NCBI GenBank assembly: GCA_030141605.1
Contig: JAQGDQ010000078.1
Span: 310,001-374,000 of the forward strand
DNA from: Tubiluchus corallicola
Lineage: Eukaryota > Priapulida > Priapulimorpha > Priapulimorphida > Tubiluchidae
Direction of reading: 5' to 3'
Length of the DNA: 64,000 bases
Shown here: piece after piece, positions 52,101 to 63,485 of the stretch
Layout: each line of letters begins with the position of its first letter
How positions within the stretch are numbered: position 1 is the stretch's first letter
The notes under the pieces: model-generated
The model's database searches: none
Told to the model about the DNA's origin: nothing
What the model saw: only the letters and a program-made list of their open reading frames with translations
Translations under genes and position numbers: made by a program

Positions 52101-55100
52101 TTGCTCTGTATGAGAAAATGGCGTGCTTGTCATAAAACCACAAGCCTTAGTTGAACTGAATTTCTTCTCTACCGAACGCAAAGGACACCCGCCTGCTGCC
52201 AAATCTTCTCCAATTTTCAACATACATGCAAATACTGTATCTTTCACTGTGCATGTATTCGGAGAAACATGTTCCAGAGATTGAGTAGCCATGTTTTCAA
52301 TGATTTCTTGCATTGCATTTTCAGCATTTCTTACAACTTCCTTACTATCTACCAAACTAAATTTATCCGAAGCAATGTGGTCACATGTTTCTGAAACTAG
52401 AGGTGAAATTTTTTTTTTCACGAACACACAATTTCTCATCTCACTATCTGTATTAGAAATACACTTAGCATTGGTATCATCAGAAGCAGCATCACTTTCG
52501 TCCTCACCCAATTTTGTTGTTGCACTACTAATATCTTCTTCACTCATCTTTGTTGCACCACCAGTGCCTTCCTCGCCCATCCTTGTTGCACCATCAGCAC
52601 CTTCCTCACCCATCTTTGTTGCAGCATCAGTACCTTCCTCACTCATCTCTGTTGCAGCATCAGCACCTTCCTCACCCATCTTTGTTGCAGCATCAGTACC
52701 CTCCTCACCCATCTTTGTTGCACCATCAGTACCTTCCTCATCCATCTTTGTTGCAGCATCAGCACCTTCCTCACCCATCTTTGTTGCAGCATCAGTACCT
52801 TCCTCACTCATCTCTGTTGCAGCATCAGCACCTTCCTCACCCATCTTTGTTGCAGCATCAGTACCCTCCTCACCCATCTTTGTTGCACCATCAGTACCTT
52901 CCTCATCCATCTTTGTTGCAGCATCAGCACCTTCCTCACCCATCTTTGTTGCAGCATCAGTACCTTCCTCACTCATCTCTGTTGCAGCATCAGCACCTTC
53001 CTCACCCATCTTTGTTGCAGCATCAGTACCCTCCTCACCCATCTTTGTTGCAGTATCAGTACCTTCCTCATCCATCTTTGTTGCAGCATCAGCACCTTCC
53101 TTACCCATCTTTGTTGCGGCATCAGTACCTTTCTCACCCATCTCTGCTGCAGTATTAATATCTTCCTCAAGCAACATTATGGCAGTATCAGTACCTTCTT
53201 CACTTGCCATTATTATAACGCTTTCTGAAGGACTGAAGTTTGATACACCTATTTCTGATTCAGACATTTCTCTAACATTTTGAGTTTGTGGTATAGGTTC
53301 TAGCTTTTCATCCATCTCAGAATTAACTGCATCATCACTTAAATTTCCACCTTTTGCTTCATCTGTATGTTGTGAGCTAAGGCTGGCTGTCGGTGAACCA
53401 ATGTGCTGTGTATCATTAGAATAAGAATCTTTCTGAGACGAATCTTCATCTTCCTCTTTTGCACGTACCGTGGAAAGGTAGTATTCGTAAGTTTCGGGCT
53501 CCACACACAATTCAACATTATCACAGTCAGAATCCTGTGATTCATTAAACTGACCACCTCCATTTTCAGTTCTGTTTTGGGCTTCTTCATGAGCACATTT
53601 TGCTATTAACAATGATCTTTGCTCACGACATGATCTAGAGTAAGTCAACGGAGATTTCAACTTCAATGCTTGCTGAGACAACAGCTCTGTATCGGTGTTA
53701 TCATCGACTGCTTTAATATTATCGTACTCCTTCATTTGTGTACTGTCGTCAATTTCTTTTATTTCATCGTCTGACAAGTCAAACAATGCTGGAACACTTT
53801 CACCCATAGGCTTACTCTGTTTTCTCCACGTTTGAGCCTTACTTTCTTTTTCTATACCACTACATAGCTCATCATTTTTCTTATCTGACACTGAAATTTT
53901 CTGGTCTAATTTCCCATTTAGATCATATAAAGAATTCATGCTACTAACTGCTAAGTTCTGTTGACAAGCCTCTAATATCACTGCTTGTGCTATTTTTGGG
54001 GACTTCAAATGTTCTAGTTGCCGCTCCTTAATTGATTTGATGCAAGTTCCTTTATTGTCCTTAAATTCCTCATTTGAATTTGAATCAAGAGAAGCACAGA
54101 TATATAAATTTTGACTAGAATCTTTACCAATACTGTCTTTACTTACAGAGACTTTTACCAAATCTTTAGAATCACTTTCAACAGGTTGCTGCGAATCCAT
54201 AAACCTTTTCTCTTTTAAGTGAATTGCTTGATCAACAAATCCACTTCTTTCTAAAAAATCAGTATCTTTTAACACAGTTTTTTCCCTTTTACTATGGGCA
54301 GAATTTGTACCACTCTGTGAGTTTGCATTTTCTTCTGGTTTTACATCATTTAAGCTCCTCAGGCATGCCAATCTAGCCGATTGTCTAAGAGGAACACACT
54401 TTTTTTGTTTGCGGCCCTTCTTTCCTTTACATGCACCACTAGCGTCACTGGTCTGATTAGTTGGCACAATGCTCCTATAAAAAACAAAACAACAAACTTA
54501 CTAAAGTTTACTTACTGAAGCAAAAATTTTTTTATATTTCTTATAAACATGCAGCTCATTCCGATTGTTAATTTGGGGTTTTGTTTATCGAGGAGCTACT
54601 GGCAATGGTACAACCACGATTTTGCAGTTTGCATTAAACTAGGAAGCTCCCACTTAATAATTGAATCTATTATCTGCAATAATGCAAAATTAATGTCTAG
54701 CAAATTTAAAATGGTTGTTTCTGTTCATACAAATCTGCAGGTAGTGGTTATTTTTCTCTCCATAAAGTACAGAAATCTACACTGCACATTGCGCAAAGCA
54801 ATTAATGTGTATATACTTGGATTTTTCTTGTCCCTTTCCTCATCCCTCTAGAAAGTTTTGCATAAAGTGGTTTTTGCATAATTTGGTTAACTAACTGACA
54901 AACCAACGGTGACGAAAACATAGCCGCCTTGGTGGAGATAATTATTTGAGTAAATGCCACCAAAACAGTGTTAAAGTCAAATACATGAACACCAGCTATA
55001 GCGTCAGAAGAAATTTCCTTTTTAAGCTACACTCCAGTGGTGGTTACTGATTGGGGCAACATTACTATTTCTTACAGGAACTCAATCCACCAATCATCAT

Positions 55101-55516
55101 TTTTTATCATCATTTAAGAAAATCGGCAAATTTTACTCGCGAAACTGCTCAACACACTCTACAGATAATGTGTTCTAGCACATTATCCAATCTTGTGTAC
55201 ATTATTTAAAAATCAGCGACAAGTCTGTAACATCATCTAACCGATGTGTTAGATAATATTATTTTCTTCCGAAGCAAACCTACATATGACTAGACAAAAA
55301 AACATAAATTACAAAATCAGCTAGCAATGTTTAAAACGTGTCTGTCTTGTCTTTCAGTATTAAAACACTAGAAAACTCTTCACTTACATAAAGCTTCAAA
55401 AACTCGTCTTGAAATTTTACATCATGCCTTTTTGCATATACAGGGCTTGCATCGACAGTAACGGTGTATAAAACTTGTAAATTTAAACTCCCGTGATGAC
55501 CCTTAGACGCAGCCAT
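49142..55516 (-). CDS. 1,130-aa nuclear-looking protein with an 11-residue repeat array; family not recognised
   Basis: Six coding exons, 5' to 3': 55388-55516, 54600-54673, 51695-54474, 51151-51227, 50361-50603, 49142-49231. All joins are in phase with GT-AG borders; the last exon reads on to a TGA at 49142-49144. Residues 1-67 are hydrophobic-mixed (MAASKGHHGSLNLQVLYTVT; IKWELPSLMQTAKSWLYHC) and may be the only folded part. Then comes a basic patch (KGKKGRKQKKCVPLRQSARL), a long Ser/Asp/Glu-rich disordered region, about twenty copies of an 11-residue unit like MGEEGTDAATK (about residues 499-717), and a second basic tail (SPRRKIKLTKFL; SRSRTLRQRRAQTNYNG; KKKQNQRRKK). Polybasic clusters suggest nuclear or chromatin association, which is inference only. 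The 74-base second exon was placed by phase and gives a convincing hydrophobic peptide. I do not recognise the family. Confidence 0.8.
49425..49500 (-). repeat. tRNA-Thr-like sequence (SINE head or pseudogene)
   Basis: The minus strand reads GTGGTCATGGTGCTGAACTTG (A-box-like D arm), an anticodon-arm-like ACTTGTAATACACAAGT with loop centre TGT, then CACTGGTTCATATCC (B box, plus-strand 49436-49445). The loop triplet TGT would read threonine. The acceptor stem is not convincing. It lies in the intron between the last two exons of the repeat-protein gene. Confidence 0.6.
52526..53180 (-). repeat. Coding minisatellite: 33-bp units in a 165-bp higher-order repeat
   Basis: About twenty tandem 33-base units encode 11-residue peptides alternating EEGTDAATKMG, EEGADAATEMS, EEGADAATKMD and EEGTDGATKMG. 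The pattern repeats every five units: the marker ACTCATCTCT occurs at 52641, 52806 and 52971, exactly 165 bases apart. No stop or frameshift occurs in the array. The outer units are more diverged (INTAAEMG, ISSATTKL), the usual sign of expansion from the centre. Confidence 0.97.
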
Positions 55517-56012
55517 TTTGATGATAAGTCATTTGAAACGATTTTAGATAACACTGAGTAAAGTTCGAAAAAATGACGAGAGTATCCCTAGCGCACATGT
55601 CACTAACTAAGTAAAATTTTAAATTAGTGTATCTTGTCAATAAGATCAAAAATATGTTTTCGGTTAGTGAGTGGTGCACCCTGGAGGTAAGTCAACAACA
55701 TTTCACCAATTAGTGAAAACATTTTAAATAATTAATAATTTTCTTTTCTAGTTACATACGTCTTTCAAACATGTAAGCGAAATGCTAAGTAATATAACTT
55801 TGCATGGACAGTTTTTTGGGACATAATTTAACACTTGCTTTTCTTACCCTGATTTACGTTTTATGTACATGACGTCACATAATGGAGCGGTCAGAACCGT
55901 ATTCCAGGAGATTTAAAATGAAAACAACAAAAAATCCTTTAAAGCAATATTGTTTTTTAGGTGATTTTTCTAAAACCTACTTCAGATACCCTTTTTCTTG
56001 TCCTTTAAAACA

Positions 56013-57977
56013 TCACCTGATAGGTTTAGTCAGTTCTGTTTTTTTATCTTCAGTTTGATCACCAATCTGTGGGTTGAATCTTATTTCGTAAGTATCTTCT
56101 GAGAGCTGAGTACCATTTGCATATGATTGAACAACATCATATTCTGCAATAAACATACAATATTTGACATGACATCTATTTAACAAGACCGTAAGTAACG
56201 GCTAACATATAAACTAGTCTACAGAATTTATAAATGCATTAGTCTTAAATTAGGTTAAAAAATGGTAAGCTTAGCACTTTCTTTATATTGCACAAAGTTC
56301 TAATTGCACATAACAATTTTTTGAGACAATTTATCTACAAAAGGAAAATGAACAAATACATAATTGTTGCTAAAATTCTTCAACCAATAAAGAATTAGCA
56401 GGTGGGTAATGCTTGCTTAAGGCATGCCCTACATCTTCAACATCTTTTTTACATCTGTTAATGTGAATGGCAAACATCGTAACAAACTAACTAAAAAGGC
56501 CCGAAAAATGTTTGCGACAATAATTAATAAACGACAAAGAAAGATTTTTTGCCATAATCAAAGTACAGAATGAACGGCTGAAATGGAAAGGAATACTGAA
56601 TGGGTGTCCTTTCAAAGGAAAGGACAGGTCATTTAACATGTTGGGTTTATTTTACTGTTATCACTTAAACTTAAAAAATGTAGCAAAGAAATTTTCAAGC
56701 GCAGTGGTAGCCGCTATTCATTTGAAAATTACGACATAACTGGCGGACTTCGTGGCTTTTCATAAGCACATAGTGACTGTCCGTAAACGCACTGCTGAAA
56801 CTAATCCAAACGTCTGCAGCTCATCTATTGCTTAAGTAGAAATATCTCAAAATTATCTATCTGATACTGGAAGAATGGGAGTGCCTAAGCATGGAAATAT
56901 TACAACTTCAAAGTGATTTTACTAATTAATTACAGAAGGCTCTTATAACATTTTATTATTAAATCTTTCTAACATTCTTTGCAAACATTTAGATAAACCT
57001 AATTTCCAGGAATGCTTGGCCTTTCCTTTAACGAGTAAGTCTACAAGTGACAAGAGGTCATGGTGACGTCACTTTTTTAGTGAGGCAGAAAAATGTCATG
57101 AAGTGCAAAGTAAGATGCTTTCACATAAGTGATTTTGAAAATTGTACTGTTAACACTTGCTCAATTACAAATACTACAGCATTTATTCCGGATGGGACAT
57201 GCTATGTCATCGTCTTCCGCGATTTTTCGCCAACTATCAAACCAATCAATGTCAATCATTGATGTACAGAACGTAATTTACATGTGCTATTTTGGAAAAA
57301 ATGCAAAAGCAAACACCATAAATTAGATTTGAAACTGTTTATGTATCATTTGAAATCGAGTATCAGGTTAAATGTTTTTGTTACTAAGCAACTTAATCTG
57401 ACAAAACTAACAATGCATTGGAAAATAACTGTATTTTTCTACCCGATAAAACTGGAGAGGAACAAGGAAGGTGTTGAACTACAGTGCCTTCCTGAATCAC
57501 ATCTCTGTAAGACATCCGCATACTCCCAGGATCAACACTGCAAACAGTACTTGGAGAAATTCCACTTGGTGAATATACTGATGATGGCTTAGCAACCATA
57601 CTCGCTTGTTTTCTATAACATTCATAAAGCCTGTTTATGCTACAAGATTTCATGTTCAGTATTTCAAAAAGAAACCAAAAGGTAAACATTCTTTATACTA
57701 ACACTTTACCTGCAGCATGTGTACAGATATTTCTGATGAAAACGAATTCTCACCCTTGTCCATTATTTCTTTTTGCATTTGGTTTCTTTTCACAAGCATA
57801 CAACATCTTCTCACTTTCCGAAAGCTTAAGCCACATATCTTGCATTTTGTGACGTATCTGCGGTGCAGTGAGAAACGGATACAGTCTCTTCACATCATGC
57901 TGGTGTTGCAACGCGTATCGCTTGAAACTGCCGGCAGCTTTCCCTCTTGGTTTTCTAATTCGACTTGTTGGTGGCAT
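56013..57977 (-). CDS. Small HMG-box protein (159 aa)
   Basis: Coding exons, 5' to 3': 57754-57977, 57488-57612, 56013-56143. Exon 1 opens MPPTSRIRKPRGKAAGSFKR and holds an HMG-box-like domain at about residues 8-66. The pattern is aromatic FKRYALQHQ, VKRLYPFLTAPQI, then MWLKLSESEKMLY, with the W and the E-K-x-x-Y end typical of the fold. The rest is Ser-rich (KPSSVYSPSGISPS) and ends TEDKKTELTKPIR. The ATG follows an acceptor (ATTGCAG|AATG), so a non-coding 5' exon is likely. The exon 2 to exon 3 join keeps phase only if the intron starts with GC (GAAG|GCACTG) or if an unseen exon lies between. The specific HMG subfamily is not recognised. It is adjacent to, and on the same strand as, the 1,130-aa repeat protein. 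Confidence 0.72.
56616..57027. mobile_element. TTAA-type inverted-repeat element, family P, copy A (412 bp)
   Basis: The ends are AGGAAAGGACAGGTC and the inverse of GGCCTTTCCT. Flanks are TCAA (left, a changed TTAA) and TTAA (right). It shares about 250 bases of left-end and 200 of right-end sequence with copy B, including GGCAGTGGTAGCCGC-like and GGAAGAATGGG words. It lies in intron 2 of the HMG-box gene. TTAA targets are characteristic of piggyBac-type elements; no transposase is present. Confidence 0.85.
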
Positions 57978-58178
57978 TCTGCAATCACATCATATTATAA
58001 TCAAGTTATTAACATTGCCAATCTCAATATATGATTTACTTCTGTGTCACTTTAAAGTTAAGTACCACTGGAGGTGCAAAAGTTTTCAGACCTTCCAACT
58101 AAGTAAACTGCTTTCACGTGCTTACTGTATGATTTACATCACACTATCAGCAACAACAATTTAATAGCAAAACATTAA

Positions 58179-61100
58179 AGGAAAGGACAAGTCACTTGGC
58201 ATGTTAGGTTTATTATATTGTTATCACTTAAACCTAGAAAAACATAACAAAGAATTGTGCATGACACCTGTCTATAAAGTATAAAGTCAATTTATACTGC
58301 TGCTGCATAAAATTCTTCAGGGGCAGTGGTAGCCGCCACTCACTTGAAAATTATGACGCAAGTGGTGAATTTTCGTAGGCACATCGTGGCTTTCCATTAG
58401 CATGGGCTGCTTAAAGTAATACAAACGTCTCGCTGCTTAAGAACGCGTCTGCAAGAAGACAATGCAAAATCGAAAAATTCCGGCACAAGGTTAGGTAAAC
58501 CGATTCAGACCAAAGTTCGGGTATGAGGTCCACTAGTCACTAGTATTCACTATGTGAATCCGCTTGGCCCAACTCCTCATAGTAGCAGAGGTACGGCATA
58601 GGCCCACTTTCACGAAAAAATACCTGTTTTTCTCTATTTTTACTCATATTTGAAGGAGTAGCCATGCAGCAACCACTGAGTTTGAATAGACCTAACTCTG
58701 CACAGTAGTGGATCTTGTTATCTTCTCCAAAATGACTTTTCGACTTTTGTCCCAAACCCACCTCTTTCGGCTCTACTGGGGGTCTTTAAGCTCGCATTAC
58801 GCACAAGATGCAATTACTCAGTCATTTCAAAGTTTTATATCTCACCCACTGCGGGGGTGGGGACAAACATATCGATATGTATGTGAATAGAGCATCCCAT
58901 CCCACTATGCTGCAGTGACAATTTCGATGGAGCGAATTTCCACCCTATTGTAAATGACCCCTGAAAGAGGCATATATCAGGGTGAAAATATAGGTAACAA
59001 CGTTCATCAAAAAGCTTTGTGTAGGTAAACATGAGTTGTCAAATCTTGTCAAAATACTTCAAAACGTCATAAATATTCATCTTTGGCAACTAGGGGCCTG
59101 GCCAGCACATTGGTTAAACTACCGACAGGACTGGACTCTAGCATTCAAGATGGCGGCCACTGCTGAACTAAAATGTTCGTTTTCTGGGCTGTTTACCAGC
59201 GTCAAATGCGGTATTCTGACTAGTTATCCGCACGAAACGAATATTGTGAATCTATTAGCCTGTACTAAAGACACTGGACCGCATCCATCTTCAAAAAAAT
59301 GAAATATCTACGGAATGGAAATTGCTTCTTGCAAGGAATGGAAAATGTTTTATGCATTGTTTATTTTCTATGCTTTGTAAATGTTATGTACAGGTTATTG
59401 CCTAGTTATTACTCATTGTCTTACATAGGCGTACAAGCCAGGACACAAAGAAAATTGCCCTAAATCTGAGCGAATGCCCAAAAAATATGGGACAGACTTC
59501 CCCCAAAATATCATTTGTCCGGTGATTTTTTGACTGTAAAACATCGAAAATTTTTGTGCCATTGGCGCATTCATTCAATCACACTATTAGTATTTTTTGT
59601 CAGAAGTGTCGATTTTGTGCCACAAATAAATTTTGGGAGAAGAAAAATTTTCTGAGCTAAATATCACCGCCATCCCCCTGGCCTATACGCTTATATTGTC
59701 TCATGTTTAGACTGTAAGATTTTCGCTTTATCACTTTCCCCATGATATATTTGTCTATATTTCTGTATCTATCTTCTACCTGCATCGATAATTCTTTCTC
59801 TATTATTTAGATATTATGGTTTTGATTACTTGTACTACTGTTCAGTGATAGGATTATGCTGCTACAATAGGAACAGTATTTTGGACTTAGAGAAATTAAT
59901 TCTGAATAAGTTTTGTAGTTTTCCATTTTTGTACTAATATTCATAATCTTCTATGTATAGCCATGAAGCTTATACGTATAAAAAGTATAAAAAATGAACG
60001 GATTTCTATTTTATATGTATATACCGAATGTTGTCAGATTCTTTTGCTAGCAATGACTCTCACAACAATCGGTACTTGTTTTCTAATACAGGGCTTATTG
60101 TTTAGTCTTTCCTGGTATCCATTAGCGATTTAGTGTGCAGAGAATGCCCTGAATCAGGGTCGGACTCGGTACTAGGGGCATGCATGATGTCCTGTCCTGA
60201 AATCCATGAGAAGAGGCAATTATTCATATTTGTAGTCATATGAAAATTCCGACATAACTAAACCAATTTTAGATGAAATTCGCAAATTTCTAGCAATTTC
60301 TATGGCAAAGGAATCTATTGCTACTAGGAAATGAGAGCACTAGTCACAGAAAATGCAGGTTAAACGTGGCTAAATGTCTACTGTCATATACGACCTGAGC
60401 CAAGTATGTCTACTTTTTACACATGGACGGAATTACTATGGAAAGTAAAAAAGTGTGTTGATATGGCAGTTTTTTCTAACAGTGCCCCCATTATATAATG
60501 TCATTCATGATATTATCTCAGCTCGTGCGTTTCATGAAATTTAGAATACAGATTTGTCACTTATAATCCAGCATATAGATAGAAAAAATATTGAAAAACT
60601 ACAAAAAAGGCGAATTTTGCTGATTTTTGTGAAATTTTAAAGTGCCAATACTAAATACTGAAACAGGCTCCAGCGAATTTTCTTTTTTATATTATTAGTA
60701 AGGATGATGGTTAACACACATGAAAACCAGAAGTTCTGCAGCCCCGCAGTGGGCGAGTTATGAGCCTTACAACTTAACCTCTCCCTAGACTCTTAACACA
60801 GAGCCGAATTTGAAAAATCCCGTTCTCTGATACTATTAATAGTATGTCAGAAAACGTTAGGATATCAGAAGACAATGTATGGGTCTATGTACCAGCCAAC
60901 TTACATAGACCCATCTATAATAGTTTATACAAGAGAAAAAGTTAAAATAACCCCCCAAAATAGCGATTTTCGCCTCTTTTGAGGTCAATTTCTTGATGTG
61001 GCCATTTCTCTGCTAATAGTAGCTCGATCGATTTGATATCTTGGTTACATGGTTTTGGGGGGTCGCCCTTCATGTCAGAAAAAAATGATATAAATTCGTC

Positions 61101-61422
61101 ACCCCTTATGTGCCACCACATGCATGGTGCTCTCGCGGACTCGTTCTTAACTGTACACGCAAAAATATCACAAAATTAGCTATCTAATTTTTCGTAAAAA
61201 TTTATTATGCTTAAAACTGAAGTTGACATGTGCTACAAGTGATGTCATTGGTGGAAGAATGGGCATTCAAAATGGAATCACTGAAGCATGTAATGATTGC
61301 AACTTTAAAGGGAATTTACTAATTATACCAGGCACTTATCACACTTTTTTTACTAAATCCTAACATTTTTCGCACTGAAATACTGAAATAAGCCTAACTT
61401 CCCAGAAGTGTTGGCCTTTCCT
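58179..61422. mobile_element. TTAA-type element, family P, copy B, carrying a nested element
   Basis: TTAA flanks both ends (58175-58178 and 61423-61426). The termini AGGAAAGGAC and GGCCTTTCCT are inverted. Left homology to copy A runs to about 58436 and right homology resumes at about 61151, so its own sequence is about 534 bases. The rest is the insert at 58441-61146. Confidence 0.85.
58441..61146. mobile_element. TTAA-type element nested in copy B (2.7 kb)
   Basis: The terminal GAACGCGTCTGC and the inverse of GCGGACTCGTTC match at 10 of 12 bases. TTAA lies immediately outside both ends (58437-58440 and 61147-61150). Copy A still has one intact TTAA at the corresponding point (TTGCTTAAGTAG), so this is an insertion with TTAA duplication. 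The interior has an inverted pair around CACCCACTGCGGGG (58841-58857) and CCCCGCAGTGGGCGAG (60742-60757). Only short open frames are present and no transposase was recognised. Confidence 0.82.
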
Positions 61423-61426
61423 TTAA

Positions 61427-62399
61427 GCTGTGGAATAACATTCTTAGTTTACCTTAATCGCTATTAATGATTTCTTCTTCAAAAACGTTCATCAAACTTC
61501 TTTAAATAATGCCAACTCAATCAAATAGCCCGAAGGTAAATGGTATTCATGAGCTATCTGTCAGTTATCTAAAAATAAATCAACAAACATTAGTGATGCA
61601 ATTACTAATTAACATTTTTATTATTTATACAGTAATTTCGTACCCTACTTTATTTTAAGTAAAATTTATGACAGATGTTTTTTAAACTAGCATCCATCTA
61701 ATAATTATACATGAAAACAGCGAGCAATGTTCCGGTTCCAACTAGCATCAATAATCTAAAGTACCTAGACCTTCGATAAATATGCTTATTATTATTAAGA
61801 ACATGTAGTATAATCAAAGTCAGACCACTAAATTCAGGCTGCTAGCTCGAAGATTTTGTACTGTAAAGCCACATACTAGTCATGGACGATTAATAGATTA
61901 ATCGAGATTACAGCCATATATAAATTGATATAATCGGCGATTGACCAGTAATTCATTTACTTGAGAGCAAAATAAGTGTTACACAAGTTACACAAAAGAC
62001 AGTGTTTTAGCACAAATAAACAAAATCCTTACATTTTGGTTCATTTTTCTCTGCAAAAGATTAACTGTGATATGAAATTACAAGAACAAGATTATAGTTG
62101 AACCACAAAATTTTTAAAATCACCTATCACTACAGTATGTACTGACCGCACCTAACTGTAGTCACTAATCGCTAAGCACACCATGACTTGCTGCTCAGCT
62201 ATTACTCTTCCTTATACAAAAAATGAGGATTTGTGCTACGAAGACTATGTTGCTGAGAACTGCTTATAAAGTTGTAACTGAGTGAAAACCGAAGGACTCC
62301 TACTGGTGGACAACATTGAACCAGTACTAGAAGCCAGTAAATGATTATCCTATCCCTATTATTATTATTTTACATTAATGAGTTTGTAATCCATAATTA
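61427..62399. other. Intergenic stretch, nothing recognised
   Basis: This is AT-rich sequence without a convincing open frame, repeat end or RNA gene. Confidence 0.5.
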
Positions 62400-63485
62400 T
62401 TCACTAGGGATTTTAACAAGTTTGATACTGATCCCTCTATTACGAATTCTCCAGGAATAAATCAGTGTAAATGTTGAGCGCTGTCAAGAAATGCAGACAG
62501 CCTGTAGGCAAAGGCAGTTTTAGAAAATATTCCAAATTTGAGAAAATCTACAGGAACATTAAAGCATGTCACTGTCTTCCAACTCAAGTCGAAAAGTAGA
62601 CTGGCTGGAAGTCTGTTGCAATTGTGCCTATGATAATGCTTGGCTGTGCTTTTAGGATTGTCGGATTTTTTTTATCAAGAGTGAAAGTTATGATACCATG
62701 CATGACGAATTTGCAAGATAGATGATAGGATATATAAAACATAAGGATGTAAGGGAGCGGCTATGAGAAAAGAGGTCCTTTGAAGAGAGAGAGGCAAAAG
62801 CAAGTTTAAAGATTTGAATCTATATAATAGAATTATTTTTTTGGATAATGACAGACTGCTTAAAAGAGTAATATCCTTTGCAATGCCTATCAAGATAAGG
62901 ATAAGTGGGTTAGAAAAATAACCTTTTTAGCAAATAAATTTAATTTAGAAGTTTTTGGAAACATTTTGTTCCTAGGAGAAATTTCATATGATGGGTTGAA
63001 GAAAATAACTGACATAAATCTTAGTGAAAAGGTAGGAGACAAACCAACTAATTGAACAAGAGATGAGGGGAAAAGATTTACAACTGTGGCAGAACAAACT
63101 TGAAGCATGTTCCAGGGCTAGCCTAATAGATATTTGAAAAACAAACCACAACCCCCGGTTGAAAGCTGGATGAACGATGTGCATAATACAGAGCTGCAGA
63201 TAATAAATGAGAGCTGGTACATTAGAAATCAATGGGAATCCTTTATTTAGAAGTAGGAAGCCATTTAACTTCGTAGCAGATTCTGTTCATAAATAAAACG
63301 AATATATTTACTAATACTAATTACTATACTTATAATAGTAATAGAAATTTAAAATCTCAATATAATTTAAATAATCAATTAAATATAAATTAGTATACAT
63401 TCCATAAAGTAAAACATCACTGACTCCTTTCCTGTGACTTTATTACAGGTCCCTGAATAATAAAATCGAATCAAATCAAATATTT
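62400..63485 (+). mobile_element. Possible non-LTR retrotransposon 3' fragment
   Basis: Broken plus-strand frames contain LLKRVISFAMPIKIRISGL and QNKLEACSRASL. The stretch ends with AATAAAATCGAATCAAATCAAA, a short AATCAAAT-type tandem tail as seen at non-LTR 3' ends. Stops are frequent and the protein pattern is weak. Confidence 0.35.

Noticed and set aside
52526-53180. CRISPR-like array
   Set aside because: The repeats are contiguous with no unique spacers and lie in an open coding frame of a eukaryotic gene.
52291-53283. 330-codon open frame on the plus strand rich in SSPIFVAASVP
   Set aside because: It is the antisense shadow of the 33-base coding repeat on the minus strand; the minus frame continues for 926 codons with correct splice sites.
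54549-54851. 100-codon plus-strand frame just upstream of the big repeat exon
   Set aside because: The opposite strand carries the 74-base exon that restores phase between flanking exons; the plus frame shows no support.
58441-61146. Autonomous piggyBac transposon
   Set aside because: TTAA duplication and inverted ends fit, but no frame longer than about 90 codons and no transposase motif is present.
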